In this document: one piece after another, positions 28,281 through 35,744 of the stretch
Layout of the letters: every line of letters begins with the position of its first letter
Numbering within the stretch: position 1 is the stretch's first letter
NCBI GenBank assembly: GCA_016794425.1
Contig: JAEUHR010000042.1
Location: 80,749 to 144,748, forward strand
Source of the DNA: Planctomycetota bacterium
GTDB taxonomy: Bacteria > Planctomycetota > UBA1135 > UBA2386
Length of the DNA: 64,000 nucleotides
Direction of reading: 5' to 3'
Program-made: the position numbers and the translations under genes
The notes under the pieces: model-generated
What the model saw: the letters and a program-made list of their open reading frames with translations, nothing else
Told to the model about the DNA's origin: nothing
Databases searched by the model: none

Positions 28281-29485
28281 ACCGTTCGCCGCGATCCACC
28301 GGCTTCACGCTGATCGAGCTCGTCGTCGTGATGGGCATCCTGTCGGGTTTCCTGGTGCTGCTGGTGCAGCTGGTCGACACCGGTCTGCGCCTGTTCCAGG
28401 AAGGCGAACTCGGTCAGCTGCTGGCCGACCGCACCAGCCGCGTGCAGAGCGTGCTGACCGCCGAACTCGGCCAGCTGCGCGGCAGCGGCACCGGCCGCGA
28501 CCGGGACACCGTCGACGACCGGCTGGTCGTGCAGCGGCTGCCGCTCGGGCTGCCGCCGCTGGCCGAACGCGATCCGACCACGGTGCAGGTGCTGCGCGCC
28601 GCCGTGCACCTGCCGGCCGACCGCGAGTCCGTGCTGCGCGATGCGCTGCTGGCGATGCGCGCGCTCGAGGCGCGGCCGGAACTGTCGCCGGCCGAAGTCG
28701 ACCAGGCGGTCGCGGCCGCGCGGCCGACCGAGCCACTGCGCGGCATCGGCAACCTGCTGCTGGTGCCTTGGCGCCAGGAGGGCGCCGACGACGCGCTGCT
28801 GGAACTGCGCGCCGCGTGGTTCCTGCCGGACCAGAAGGTGCCGGTCGGCCCCGAGCGCAGCGTCGATCCGGCGACCGTCGCGGTGCCGGGCAGCGCCGAC
28901 CTGCCGGGTCTGGTCGTGATGCAGAACACGACCGTGCTGCTGCGCGACCTGCTGCACGTCGAGTTCCTGCTGTGGTCGCAGACCACGACCGCGTGGGGCA
29001 GCACGCCGGCGGCCGAGCTAGGCAGCGGCGGCAGCAGCCCGGAGGCGATCTGGGACAGCGCCCGCGGCGGCTGGCTCGTCGACGCCGCGTCGGGCGGCGC
29101 GTTCGCGTTCGACCGCGGCACCTGGAGCGCCGCCGATCCGACCGACGACGTGCAGCCGCACGCGATCCTGGTGCGCGCGGTCGTCGCACAGCCGGACCAC
29201 GTCGCGGCCGAGGGGCTCCTGGCCGACGGCATCGACGCCGACGACCAGGGACTGGTGCTGGTCGACGGCGACCGGTTCCCGGGGCCGAGCGACGGCGGCT
29301 GGATCAAACTGCGCGGCGAGTGGATCCGCTACGGCAGCCGCGACGGCGACGTGCTGCGCGGCCTGCAGCGCGGCCAGCGCGGCACCAAGCCGCGCGCGCA
29401 CGACGCCGGCGTGCGCGTGCACGTGGGCCGCAGCGTCGAGTTCGTCGTGCCGGTGCCGCACGCGAGGGACGACTGGAATGGCTGA
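28277..29485 (+). CDS. Minor pseudopilin, GspJ-like, extended
   Basis: 402 residues, starting inside the stop of the GspK-like gene (ATGA). The leader MNRSPRSTG is followed by FTLIELVVVMGILSGFLVLL, with Glu at +5. GspJ is the usual binding partner of GspK and GspI in the tip complex and is normally about 200 residues. This one is twice as long. Its C-terminal part carries the same module seen in the GspK-like protein (WIKLRGEWIRYGSRDGDVLR, then GLQRGQRGT and a His). The gene overlaps the next by 8 bases. The assignment to GspJ rather than another minor pilin rests on gene order and prepilin class. Confidence 0.8.
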   Translation: MNRSPRSTGFTLIELVVVMGILSGFLVLLVQLVDTGLRLFQEGELGQLLADRTSRVQSVLTAELGQLRGSGTGRDRDTVDDRLVVQRLPLGLPPLAERDPTTVQVLRAAVHLPADRESVLRDALLAMRALEARPELSPAEVDQAVAAARPTEPLRGIGNLLLVPWRQEGADDALLELRAAWFLPDQKVPVGPERSVDPATVAVPGSADLPGLVVMQNTTVLLRDLLHVEFLLWSQTTTAWGSTPAAELGSGGSSPEAIWDSARGGWLVDAASGGAFAFDRGTWSAADPTDDVQPHAILVRAVVAQPDHVAAEGLLADGIDADDQGLVLVDGDRFPGPSDGGWIKLRGEWIRYGSRDGDVLRGLQRGQRGTKPRAHDAGVRVHVGRSVEFVVPVPHARDDWNG

Positions 29486-29960
29486 CCATCGCCGAGCCGT
29501 GCCCGCCGGCGCCGCCGGCTTCACGCTGGCCGAGATGCTGGCCGCGCTCGGCATCCTGCTGTTCGGCGTCACCGCGCTGCTCGGCGCGCTGTCGTCGAGC
29601 GTGGCGCAGCGCCGCACGACCGACGCGCGGCTCGCCACCAGCGCGCTGTGCGACCTCGCGGTCGCGCGGCTGCAGCAGGAGGCCGTGCGCCGCCGCGCCG
29701 ACGGCGCCACCGACCTCGACCTCGAACTGGCGCCGCTCGAGGACCAGACCGCCCCGGGCTTCCCCGGCATGACCTGGTCGGCGCGCGCGGTCGTCGACGA
29801 CACGCGCCCCGACGTCTGGCTGATCCGGCTCGAGATCCGGTGGCTCGAAGAGGGCGACGAAGTGACCGAGGAGTTCTTGCGCGTACTGCCGCGGCAACTG
29901 CCGCTGCGGGCGCGTGTGCTACGGTTCCGGGACGAGAACCCCGGGACCTCCGCGAGGTGA
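29478..29960 (+). CDS. Minor pseudopilin, GspI-like
   Basis: 160 residues overlapping the GspJ-like gene by 8 bases. The leader ends GAAG and is followed by FTLAEMLAALGILLFGVTAL, a class III signal with Glu at +5 and the A-E-M-L pattern common in GspI/PilV proteins. The C-terminal part (DVWLIRLEIRWLEEGDEVTE) resembles the GspI beta sheet, where W-x-x-x-x is typical. It has the normal length for a minor pseudopilin, unlike its neighbours. It completes a G-H-K-J-I order in which the usual G-H-I-J-K order is reversed for the last three. Confidence 0.85.
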   Translation: MADHRRAVPAGAAGFTLAEMLAALGILLFGVTALLGALSSSVAQRRTTDARLATSALCDLAVARLQQEAVRRRADGATDLDLELAPLEDQTAPGFPGMTWSARAVVDDTRPDVWLIRLEIRWLEEGDEVTEEFLRVLPRQLPLRARVLRFRDENPGTSAR

Positions 29961-29964
29961 GACC

Positions 29965-31464
29965 ATGATCGCGACCATCCGTTCGTTCGCCGTCGCCTGG
30001 GCGATGCTGCTGGCCTTCTGCGTGCTGCCGGCGCAGACGCTGCAGCTCGCGTCGGGCCAGGTGCTGCTGGCCAAGGTCGAGGAAGCCACCGGCGAGGGCC
30101 TGCGCGTGCGGCGGCTCGACAACGGCGGCGTGCTGGACCTGCGCTGGGACCAGCTGTCGCCGGTTTGTGCCACCGCGATCAAGCGCGCCAACGACCTGAT
30201 GGGCGACTCGCAGGACGAGATCCTGGTGCGCGCCGACGAACTGGAGTTCCTGGTCAACGGCAGCAGGCAGACCCGGATCGGCAAGATCCAGGGCGTCGAG
30301 GACGGCGCGATCGTGCTGCAGGTCAAGGGCAGCCAGTTCCGCATCCCGCGCGGTGAGCTGCGCACGACGCGCACCGTCGAGGTGCCGGCGATGCAGGTCT
30401 ACACGAAGGACGAGTTCTACGCGATGCGGCTGCAGGAACTGCGGCCCGGCGACTCGGCCGACAAGCACATCCTGGTCGCCGAGGAGATGATCAAGGTCCG
30501 CGACTACGAGCACGCCGACCTGCACCTGCAGAAGGCGCGCGAACTCGGCAACAGCAACAACGCCGGCCACCTCGAGCAGCTCGGGCAGCGCCTGCAGCGC
30601 TACAAGGAAGCGGCGAAGGAGCGCGAACTGCTAGACCAGATCCAGGCGGCGCGCAGCCGCGGCCAGCTGCCCGACTTCGAGAAGGGCACCAAGCTGATCG
30701 CCGACTTCGCCAAGCAGTTCCCGCAGTCGAAGCTGAAGCAGGACTTCGAGCTCGAGAAGAAGAAGTTCGGCGAGGCGCGCACGCGCTACCTCACGCAGCA
30801 GGTCGCCGAGCAGTTCCGGCGTTCGATCCAGGTGCTGGCCGAGAAGAAGGCCGCCGACGCCGGCACGGCGCTGGCCGCGGCGCGCGAGTACGCCGAGAGC
30901 AAGATGACCGACGACATCCACGCGCGTGTCGCGCAGCAGCTGCGGCTCGAAGTCGACGAGGTCAAGCAGCTGTGGGGGCAGCGCGACCGCACGCCGGTCG
31001 GCAAGCGCACCGAGCACTTCTCCTACGGCATCGGTTCCTGGGTGCTCGGCGAAGAGGCGATCCTGAAGGGCACGCGGCAGGGGGATGCCAACGCGAAGCA
31101 GAACGCGCAGGCGTCACCGCCGGTGGCCGGCAACACGCGCCAGGTCGAGGCGCTGGCGCGCGCGTTGCGCGAGGCGCTGGAACGGCGCCGCGCGCAGGTG
31201 CAGGGCCAGGGTGGGCAGGCGGCCGAGCAACAGCCCGACGACTGGTGGAACGAAGCCTCGCGGCCGGAGCGCACCAGCTGGCTGCGCGCCTACTACGCGG
31301 AGTTCGGCGGCCAGCTCGTGATGACGTTCCAGACCGTGTCGCCGTGCATCTCGTGCTACGGCGACGGCACGACGCCGGAGATCGATCCCGAAGGCAAGCT
31401 GGTGCGCAACAAGTGCTTCCTGTGCCAGGGCACGAAGTGGCTGCGGTCGTTCAAGGCCTACTGA
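29965..31464 (+). CDS. Exported protein with C-terminal CxxCxG zinc-knuckle pair
   Basis: 499 residues from ATG 29965 with GAGGTGA 5 bases upstream. A signal peptide (RSFAVAWAMLLAFCVLPAQ) is followed by a small beta domain (LQLASGQVLLAKVEEATGEG, LDLRWDQLSP), similar in style to planctomycetal SLA1-like/RNA-binding-like beta modules. A long charged alpha-helical region (about 150-370) with coiled-coil character comes next. Near the C terminus CISCYGDGTT and CFLCQGTKWL form two CxxCxG knuckles like those of DnaJ, probably one zinc site. Zinc knuckles in an exported protein are uncommon. It directly follows the pseudopilins (4-base gap), so it likely belongs to the same transcript. The function is unknown. 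Confidence 0.75.
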   Translation: MIATIRSFAVAWAMLLAFCVLPAQTLQLASGQVLLAKVEEATGEGLRVRRLDNGGVLDLRWDQLSPVCATAIKRANDLMGDSQDEILVRADELEFLVNGSRQTRIGKIQGVEDGAIVLQVKGSQFRIPRGELRTTRTVEVPAMQVYTKDEFYAMRLQELRPGDSADKHILVAEEMIKVRDYEHADLHLQKARELGNSNNAGHLEQLGQRLQRYKEAAKERELLDQIQAARSRGQLPDFEKGTKLIADFAKQFPQSKLKQDFELEKKKFGEARTRYLTQQVAEQFRRSIQVLAEKKAADAGTALAAAREYAESKMTDDIHARVAQQLRLEVDEVKQLWGQRDRTPVGKRTEHFSYGIGSWVLGEEAILKGTRQGDANAKQNAQASPPVAGNTRQVEALARALREALERRRAQVQGQGGQAAEQQPDDWWNEASRPERTSWLRAYYAEFGGQLVMTFQTVSPCISCYGDGTTPEIDPEGKLVRNKCFLCQGTKWLRSFKAY

Positions 31465-32456
31465 CGCGCGGCACCCTGCGCGGCGCCGGGCTCGCGGCCC
31501 TGGTGCTGGCGGGCTGCGCCGGTGGGCCGCCGCGGCGCGAAGCGAAGCCGGCGGTGGCGGTGCGCGACGACGCGGCGGCGCTGCCGGCGGTGGCGGTCGT
31601 GCCGGGCGTGCAGGACCCGGCGCCGGCCGACCTCGGGCCCGAGATCCTGCTGCCGAAGGGGGACGAGCCCGACGCCGAGATCGCGCGCATCGGCGACCTG
31701 GTGCTGCGCCGCAGCCACGCCTACGCGCGGCTCCTGACCGCACACCCGAAGCTCGCGCTGTCGGCGGTCGACCTGCTGGTGTTCGACGTGCTGGTCGCGC
31801 GCCACGCGCAGCAGTTCGGCATCCGCGTCGATGCGGCGCGCGTCGAGGCGCTGGCTGCGGCCGAGGAACGCGCGATCGCGCAGCAGGTCGCGGTCGAACT
31901 CGGCCGCGACATGGACCTGGCGACCTACGTCTGGCGCCTGTTCGGCATGCGGCTGTCGGACTGGCGGCAGACGCTGCGTGTGCGCACCGCGCAGCGGCTC
32001 TACCAGGGCTACGTGATCCGCTACCTGGCGCTGCGCGAGGACCGCGTGCAGGTGCGCTTCCTGGTCCACAAGGACCCGAAGGTCGTGCAGGAGGTCGTCG
32101 ACAAGGTCCGCGCCGGTGCCGACTTCGCGACGCTGGCGCTGCGCCACAGCGAGGACCCGACGCGGCGCGACGGCGGCATGCTGCCGCCGTTCGGCCGCGG
32201 CTTCCGCCATCCGATCGTCGCGGCGGCGTTCACGCTGCAGCCCGGTGAAGTGTCGGCGCCGTTCGAGGCGCAGCACGGCGACGAGGCGCGCTGGTTCGCG
32301 GTCTACTGCCTCGCGCAGATGCCGGGCCGCGACGTGCCGTTCGCGGCCGTGGGCGACGAGATCGACCGCGACCTCGTCGAGCGACCGCTGACCGAGCTCG
32401 AGACCAACGCCTACACCCTGCGCTGGCGGCCCGGACTCGAGGCGCCGCCGAAGTGA
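31437..32456 (+). CDS. Lipoprotein peptidyl-prolyl isomerase (PpiC/parvulin type)
   Basis: 339 residues if the GTG at 31437 is used, which overlaps the previous gene by 28 bases; no ATG is available near the start, and a CTG at 31461 is the alternative. The hydrophobic segment AGLAALVLAGC ends in a lipobox, so the protein is probably a lipoprotein. A SurA-like N-terminal helical region (about 70-190) precedes a parvulin domain (about 200-315: VQVRFLVHKDPKVVQEVV, RHSEDPTRRDGGMLPPFGRG, TLQPGEVSAPFEAQHGD). Such foldases act outside the cytoplasm on exported proteins, fitting its position behind the pseudopilin genes. The exact start is uncertain. Confidence 0.82.
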   Translation: MAAVVQGLLTRGTLRGAGLAALVLAGCAGGPPRREAKPAVAVRDDAAALPAVAVVPGVQDPAPADLGPEILLPKGDEPDAEIARIGDLVLRRSHAYARLLTAHPKLALSAVDLLVFDVLVARHAQQFGIRVDAARVEALAAAEERAIAQQVAVELGRDMDLATYVWRLFGMRLSDWRQTLRVRTAQRLYQGYVIRYLALREDRVQVRFLVHKDPKVVQEVVDKVRAGADFATLALRHSEDPTRRDGGMLPPFGRGFRHPIVAAAFTLQPGEVSAPFEAQHGDEARWFAVYCLAQMPGRDVPFAAVGDEIDRDLVERPLTELETNAYTLRWRPGLEAPPK

Positions 32457-32464
32457 ACGTGGGC

Positions 32465-32493
32465 ATGACAGCGGTGCTCGCACACGCTACAAC
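32465..32493 (+). promoter_or_regulatory. Candidate scpB promoter giving a near-leaderless transcript
   Basis: ATGACA at 32465-32470 and TACAAC at 32488-32493 have 17-base spacing. The ATG lies 9 bases after the -10, so transcription would start only about 2-4 bases before it. No Shine-Dalgarno sequence fits in that interval. Confidence 0.45.
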
Positions 32494-32502
32494 GCAACCG
32501 CA

Positions 32503-33375
32503 ATGGACGACATCTCGCGTGACCTGCCGCCGGACACGACCGCTGCCGATGTTCCCACTGCGCGGGCGAAGGGCCCGGACGAACTGCGTGCGTTCGAGCG
32601 CGGCGAGGTCGCCGCGGACCTGGTCGTGAGCAACCGCGTCCCCGAAGTGCCGTCCGAGCCCGACGTGCCCGAGCCGGGCCCGCGCTTCCGCGCGCCGGAG
32701 CCTGCCGGCGAGGTGCCGCTCGAAGAGCCGGCGCCGGGCATCGACGCCGACGCCGCTGCCGCCGCACTGGCGGCTGCCGCCGAAGCCGTCGAGATCGAGG
32801 AAGACCTCGGCGTCGACGACGCCGAAGGCCTGCCGGCCGTGCCCGAGCTGCAGGATGCGGCGGCGGTCGCGCGGGTCGTGTTCGTGCTGATGCTGACGTC
32901 GCGCGAAGGCCTGTCGCTGTTCCGGCTCGCGCAGGCGTGCAACACGACGCAGAAGCTCGTCGAGGAGGCGCTGGTGCTGCTGCAGGCGCAGCTGCAGGGC
33001 GCCGGCCTGCCGGTCGAACTCGCGCGCAACGGCGACACCGTGAAGTGGATGTCGGCGCCCGACGCGTTCCCGTATCTGCAGCGGCTGCGCGGCGTGAAGA
33101 AGCTCGAGAAGCTGTCGCCGGCCGCGCTGGAGACGCTGGCCGTGATCGCCTACCGGCAGCCGGTGATGCGCAGCGAGATCGAAGCGATCCGCGGCGTGAA
33201 GGCCGGCCCGATGTTGCGCACGCTGCTGCAGCACCGCCTGGTGCGCGTGACCGGCCGCGCCGACGTGCCCGGCCGCCCGCTGCAGTACGGCACCACGCAG
33301 CACTTCCTCGAGCGGTTCGGGCTCGGCACGCTGCAGGAGCTGCCGAGCATCAAGGAGTGGAAGAACCTCGGCTGA
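32503..33375 (+). CDS. scpB: Segregation and condensation protein B
   Basis: 290 residues. ScpB is the winged-helix kleisin-associated subunit of the SMC-ScpAB condensin, which organises chromosomes in the cytoplasm. The conserved core begins near residue 118 (AAVARVVFVLMLTSREGLSL) and contains the family hallmarks LSPAALETLAVIAYRQPVMR, followed by SEIEAIRGVKAGPMLRTLLQ and YGTTQHFLERFGL. The first ~115 residues are an acidic, Pro/Ala-rich extension absent from typical ScpB (about 190-200 residues). scpA is not in the window. The gene begins a new unit after the PpiC-type gene. Confidence 0.93.
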   Translation: MDDISRDLPPDTTAADVPTARAKGPDELRAFERGEVAADLVVSNRVPEVPSEPDVPEPGPRFRAPEPAGEVPLEEPAPGIDADAAAAALAAAAEAVEIEEDLGVDDAEGLPAVPELQDAAAVARVVFVLMLTSREGLSLFRLAQACNTTQKLVEEALVLLQAQLQGAGLPVELARNGDTVKWMSAPDAFPYLQRLRGVKKLEKLSPAALETLAVIAYRQPVMRSEIEAIRGVKAGPMLRTLLQHRLVRVTGRADVPGRPLQYGTTQHFLERFGLGTLQELPSIKEWKNLG

Positions 33376-33402
33376 GCCGCGGCGCCGGCGCCCGCGAACG
33401 GC

Positions 33403-33430
33403 TTGCATCGCGCCGCGCGGTTCCTAGACT
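33403..33430 (+). promoter_or_regulatory. tRNA-Glu promoter
   Basis: TTGCAT at 33403-33408 and TAGACT at 33425-33430, spaced by 16 bases, sit 16 bases before the mature tRNA 5' end. This is the expected geometry for a tRNA promoter, and the match is among the best in the window. Confidence 0.65.
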
Positions 33431-33446
33431 GTTCGCCCGCACACGC

Positions 33447-33524
33447 GTCCCGGTCGTCTAGTCCGGCCCAGGACCCCAGATTTTCATTCTGGTAACACGG
33501 GTTCGAATCCCGTCCGGGATACCA
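33447..33524 (+). tRNA. tRNA-Glu, anticodon UUC
   Basis: The 78-base cloverleaf has acceptor GTCCCGG pairing with CCGGGAT (G-U at 1-72), anticodon stem CCAGA/TCTGG and loop TTTTCAT giving UUC. The T-arm is ACGGG-TTCGAAT-CCCGT, and CCA is encoded at the 3' end. The sequence TCGTCTAG of the D-arm is typical of bacterial tRNA-Glu. Confidence 0.97.
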
Positions 33525-33531
33525 ACTGCAT

Positions 33532-33559
33532 GGGCCCGCTGCCGCGAGGTGGCGGGCCC
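33532..33559 (+). terminator. Hairpin terminator after tRNA-Glu
   Basis: A perfect 12-bp stem (two G-U pairs) with a GCGA tetraloop starts 7 bases after the tRNA CCA. It is followed by GTCGTCTTG, only weakly T-rich. The position and stability argue for a terminator or 3'-processing barrier. Confidence 0.6.
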
Positions 33560-33598
33560 GTCGTCTTGCTGGTCGCGCGGTCCGTTCGTTTCGCGTCG

Positions 33599-35167
33599 AT
33601 GGCCGATCCTGCGCCCGATCTCCTGACGCTGGTGCGGCGCGCCGGCACCGCCGTCGGCGACGCGCCGTTGCTGGCAGTGGGCGACGACGTGGTGACCGGC
33701 CGCGCGCTGCAGCACCGCGTCGAAGCCGCCGCTGCCGGGTTGTTGGCGGCCGGCTTCCAGCCCGGCGACCGGCTGGCCGTGTTGCTGCACCGCTGCACCG
33801 ACGAGGCGATCGCGATCCTGGCCGCCGCGGCGGCCGGCGGCCTCGCGGTGCCGATCCACGGCAAGCTGAAGGACGACCAGGTCGCGCACGTGCTCGGCGA
33901 CGCCGAACCGTTCGCGGTGGTCGCCAGTGCGGTGCGGCTGATCGCGCTGCGCGAGCCCGACCGCGTCTTGGCTGGCCGCCGCTGCTGGCATGTCGGCACC
34001 GAGCCGCTGCCCGGCGGCAGCGCGCCGTTTGCGGCGCTGGCCGGCTCCGCGGCGGCGCTGGTGCCGCCGGCAGAGCGCCAGCCGGCGGCGCTGCTCTACA
34101 CCAGCGGCAGCACCGGCAAGCAGAAGGGCATCGTGCAGGACCACCACAACCTGGCGCTGGGTGCGGCGCTGGTCGCGGGCTACCTCGGTCTGCGGCCCGA
34201 CGACCACCTGCTGGCGCTGCTGCCGCTGAGCTTCGACTACGGGCTGAACCAGCTGCTGTCGGCGCTGCACTGCGGTTGCCGCGTCACCGCCGCCGACCAC
34301 CTCGGCACCGGCGAACTGGCGCAGCTGCTGCGCCGCCACCGCCCGACCGGGCTCGCCGGCGTGCCGTCGCTGTGGCACGAGGTCGCCAGTGGCCTCGCGG
34401 CCGGCACGCTGACCGCCGCCGACGGCCGGTCGCTGCGCTACGTGACCAACAGCGGCGGGGCGCTGCGCACCGCCGACGCCGCGGTGCTGCGCCGCGAGTG
34501 GCCGCACGTGCAGGTGTTCGCGATGTACGGCCTCACCGAGGCGTTCCGCAGCGCCTACCTCGACCCGGCCGAGTTCGACCGCTGCCCGGAGTCGTTCGGG
34601 CGGCCGCTGCCCGGCGTCGAACTGCTGCTGGTCGATCCGGCGTCCGGCGCCGTGCTGCACGGACCCGGCACCGGCGAACTGGTGCACGCCGGCGCGCTGG
34701 TCGCGCACGGCTACTGGCGCCGGCCCGAGGACACGGCGCGGCGCTTCCGACCCGATCCGCGCGGCGGCGGCGGCACGGTCGTCTACTCGGGCGACATCGT
34801 GCGCCGCGATGCCGACGGCCGGCACTGGTTCGTCGGCCGCACCGACCGGCTGCTGAAGGTGCAGGGCCACCGCGTCTCGCCGGACGAGGTCGCCGCCGCG
34901 GTCGCCGGCATGCCGGGCGTCGGCGAAGTGCACGTCTACGGCGTCGACGGCGGCGCCGACGGGCATCGCATCGTGCTGGTCTGCACCGGTGATGCCGGCG
35001 ACGCGGGGCTGGCCGACCGCGTGCGGCGCCAGTGCCGGGCGCGGCTGCCGTCCTACATGCAGCCGGCCGTCGTGCGCGTGCTGCCGGCGCTGCCGCACAA
35101 CCAGAACGGCAAGGTGGACGAGGCCGCGCTGCGCGCTTCGATGGGGCCGTGCACCGACGCCACCTGA
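33599..35167 (+). CDS. AMP-forming acyl/amino-acid ligase (ANL superfamily)
   Basis: 522 residues from ATG 33599; an in-frame upstream ATG at 33530 lies in the tRNA hairpin and was rejected. Core motifs occur in order: A3 P-loop LLYTSGSTGKQKGI (about residue 166), A5 YGLTEA (about 308), A7 YSGDIV (about 395), A8 GRTDRLLKVQGHRVSPDEV (about 412) and A10 NQNGKVD with the catalytic Lys (about 500). The enzyme activates a carboxylate as acyl-AMP and passes it to CoA or a carrier protein. The relatively short form resembles acyl-CoA ligases (AMP-forming) of the PEP-CTERM-associated or D-alanine-type groups; the substrate cannot be read from sequence. The 3' end overlaps the Nudix gene by 19 bases. 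Confidence 0.88.
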   Translation: MADPAPDLLTLVRRAGTAVGDAPLLAVGDDVVTGRALQHRVEAAAAGLLAAGFQPGDRLAVLLHRCTDEAIAILAAAAAGGLAVPIHGKLKDDQVAHVLGDAEPFAVVASAVRLIALREPDRVLAGRRCWHVGTEPLPGGSAPFAALAGSAAALVPPAERQPAALLYTSGSTGKQKGIVQDHHNLALGAALVAGYLGLRPDDHLLALLPLSFDYGLNQLLSALHCGCRVTAADHLGTGELAQLLRRHRPTGLAGVPSLWHEVASGLAAGTLTAADGRSLRYVTNSGGALRTADAAVLRREWPHVQVFAMYGLTEAFRSAYLDPAEFDRCPESFGRPLPGVELLLVDPASGAVLHGPGTGELVHAGALVAHGYWRRPEDTARRFRPDPRGGGGTVVYSGDIVRRDADGRHWFVGRTDRLLKVQGHRVSPDEVAAAVAGMPGVGEVHVYGVDGGADGHRIVLVCTGDAGDAGLADRVRRQCRARLPSYMQPAVVRVLPALPHNQNGKVDEAALRASMGPCTDAT

Positions 35168-35712
35168 ACGAACTGCTGCGGCGCTACGCCGAGGCGTGGC
35201 CGGCCGAACGCGCGCTGGCCGAGCGCTTCGCCGCGTTCGCCGCGGCCCACGCGGACTGCCTGCTGCGCAGCTGCGTGCCGGGCCACATCACGGCCTCGGC
35301 GTGGATCCTGTCGCCGGACGGCGGCAGCGCGCTGCTGACGCACCATCGCAAGCTCGGCCGCTGGCTGCAGCTCGGCGGCCACGTCGACGGCGAACCCGAG
35401 ATCGAGCGTGCCGCGCTGCGCGAGGCGCAGGAGGAGTCGGGCATGCCGCAGTTCACGTTCGTGCCGTGGGCGGGCGACCGCCTGGTGCCGCTCGACCTCG
35501 ACGTGCACCCGATCCCGGCGCGTGGGCAGGAGCCGCGCCACGACCACTGGGACGTGCGCTTCCTGCTGCAAGCCGCCCCGGGACAGCCGCTGGTCGTGTC
35601 CTCGGAGTCGCGCGCGCTGCGCTGGGTGCCGCAGGTCGAACTGGCGGCGCTGACCGACGAGGTCAGCGTGCTGCGGCTGCAGCAGAAGGCGATCGCCGTC
35701 GGCGCGCGGTAG
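35149..35712 (+). CDS. Nudix hydrolase
   Basis: 187 residues from a GTG that lies inside the end of the ligase gene (19-base overlap). A Nudix box is present as GGHVDGEPEIERAALREAQE continuing ESGM, one residue longer than the strict consensus before the R-E pair. This form is common in the subgroup that begins LGGH-x-D-G. The flanking LLTHHRKLGRWLQLGGH and HDHWDVRFLLQA segments are typical of this subgroup. Substrates of this group are diverse nucleotide diphosphates. A longer frame to 35032 overlaps the ligase deeply and has no family similarity. Overlap with the ligase implies translational coupling and perhaps a shared role. Confidence 0.82.
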   Translation: MHRRHLNELLRRYAEAWPAERALAERFAAFAAAHADCLLRSCVPGHITASAWILSPDGGSALLTHHRKLGRWLQLGGHVDGEPEIERAALREAQEESGMPQFTFVPWAGDRLVPLDLDVHPIPARGQEPRHDHWDVRFLLQAAPGQPLVVSSESRALRWVPQVELAALTDEVSVLRLQQKAIAVGAR

Positions 35713-35744
35713 GCGCGGCGGTGCCGATCGGCGACAATGCGCCG

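Noticed and set aside
33530..33598. An upstream start for the AMP ligase at 33530
   Set aside because: It would translate the tRNA-Glu terminator hairpin. The ATG at 33599 starts at the natural beginning of the ligase.
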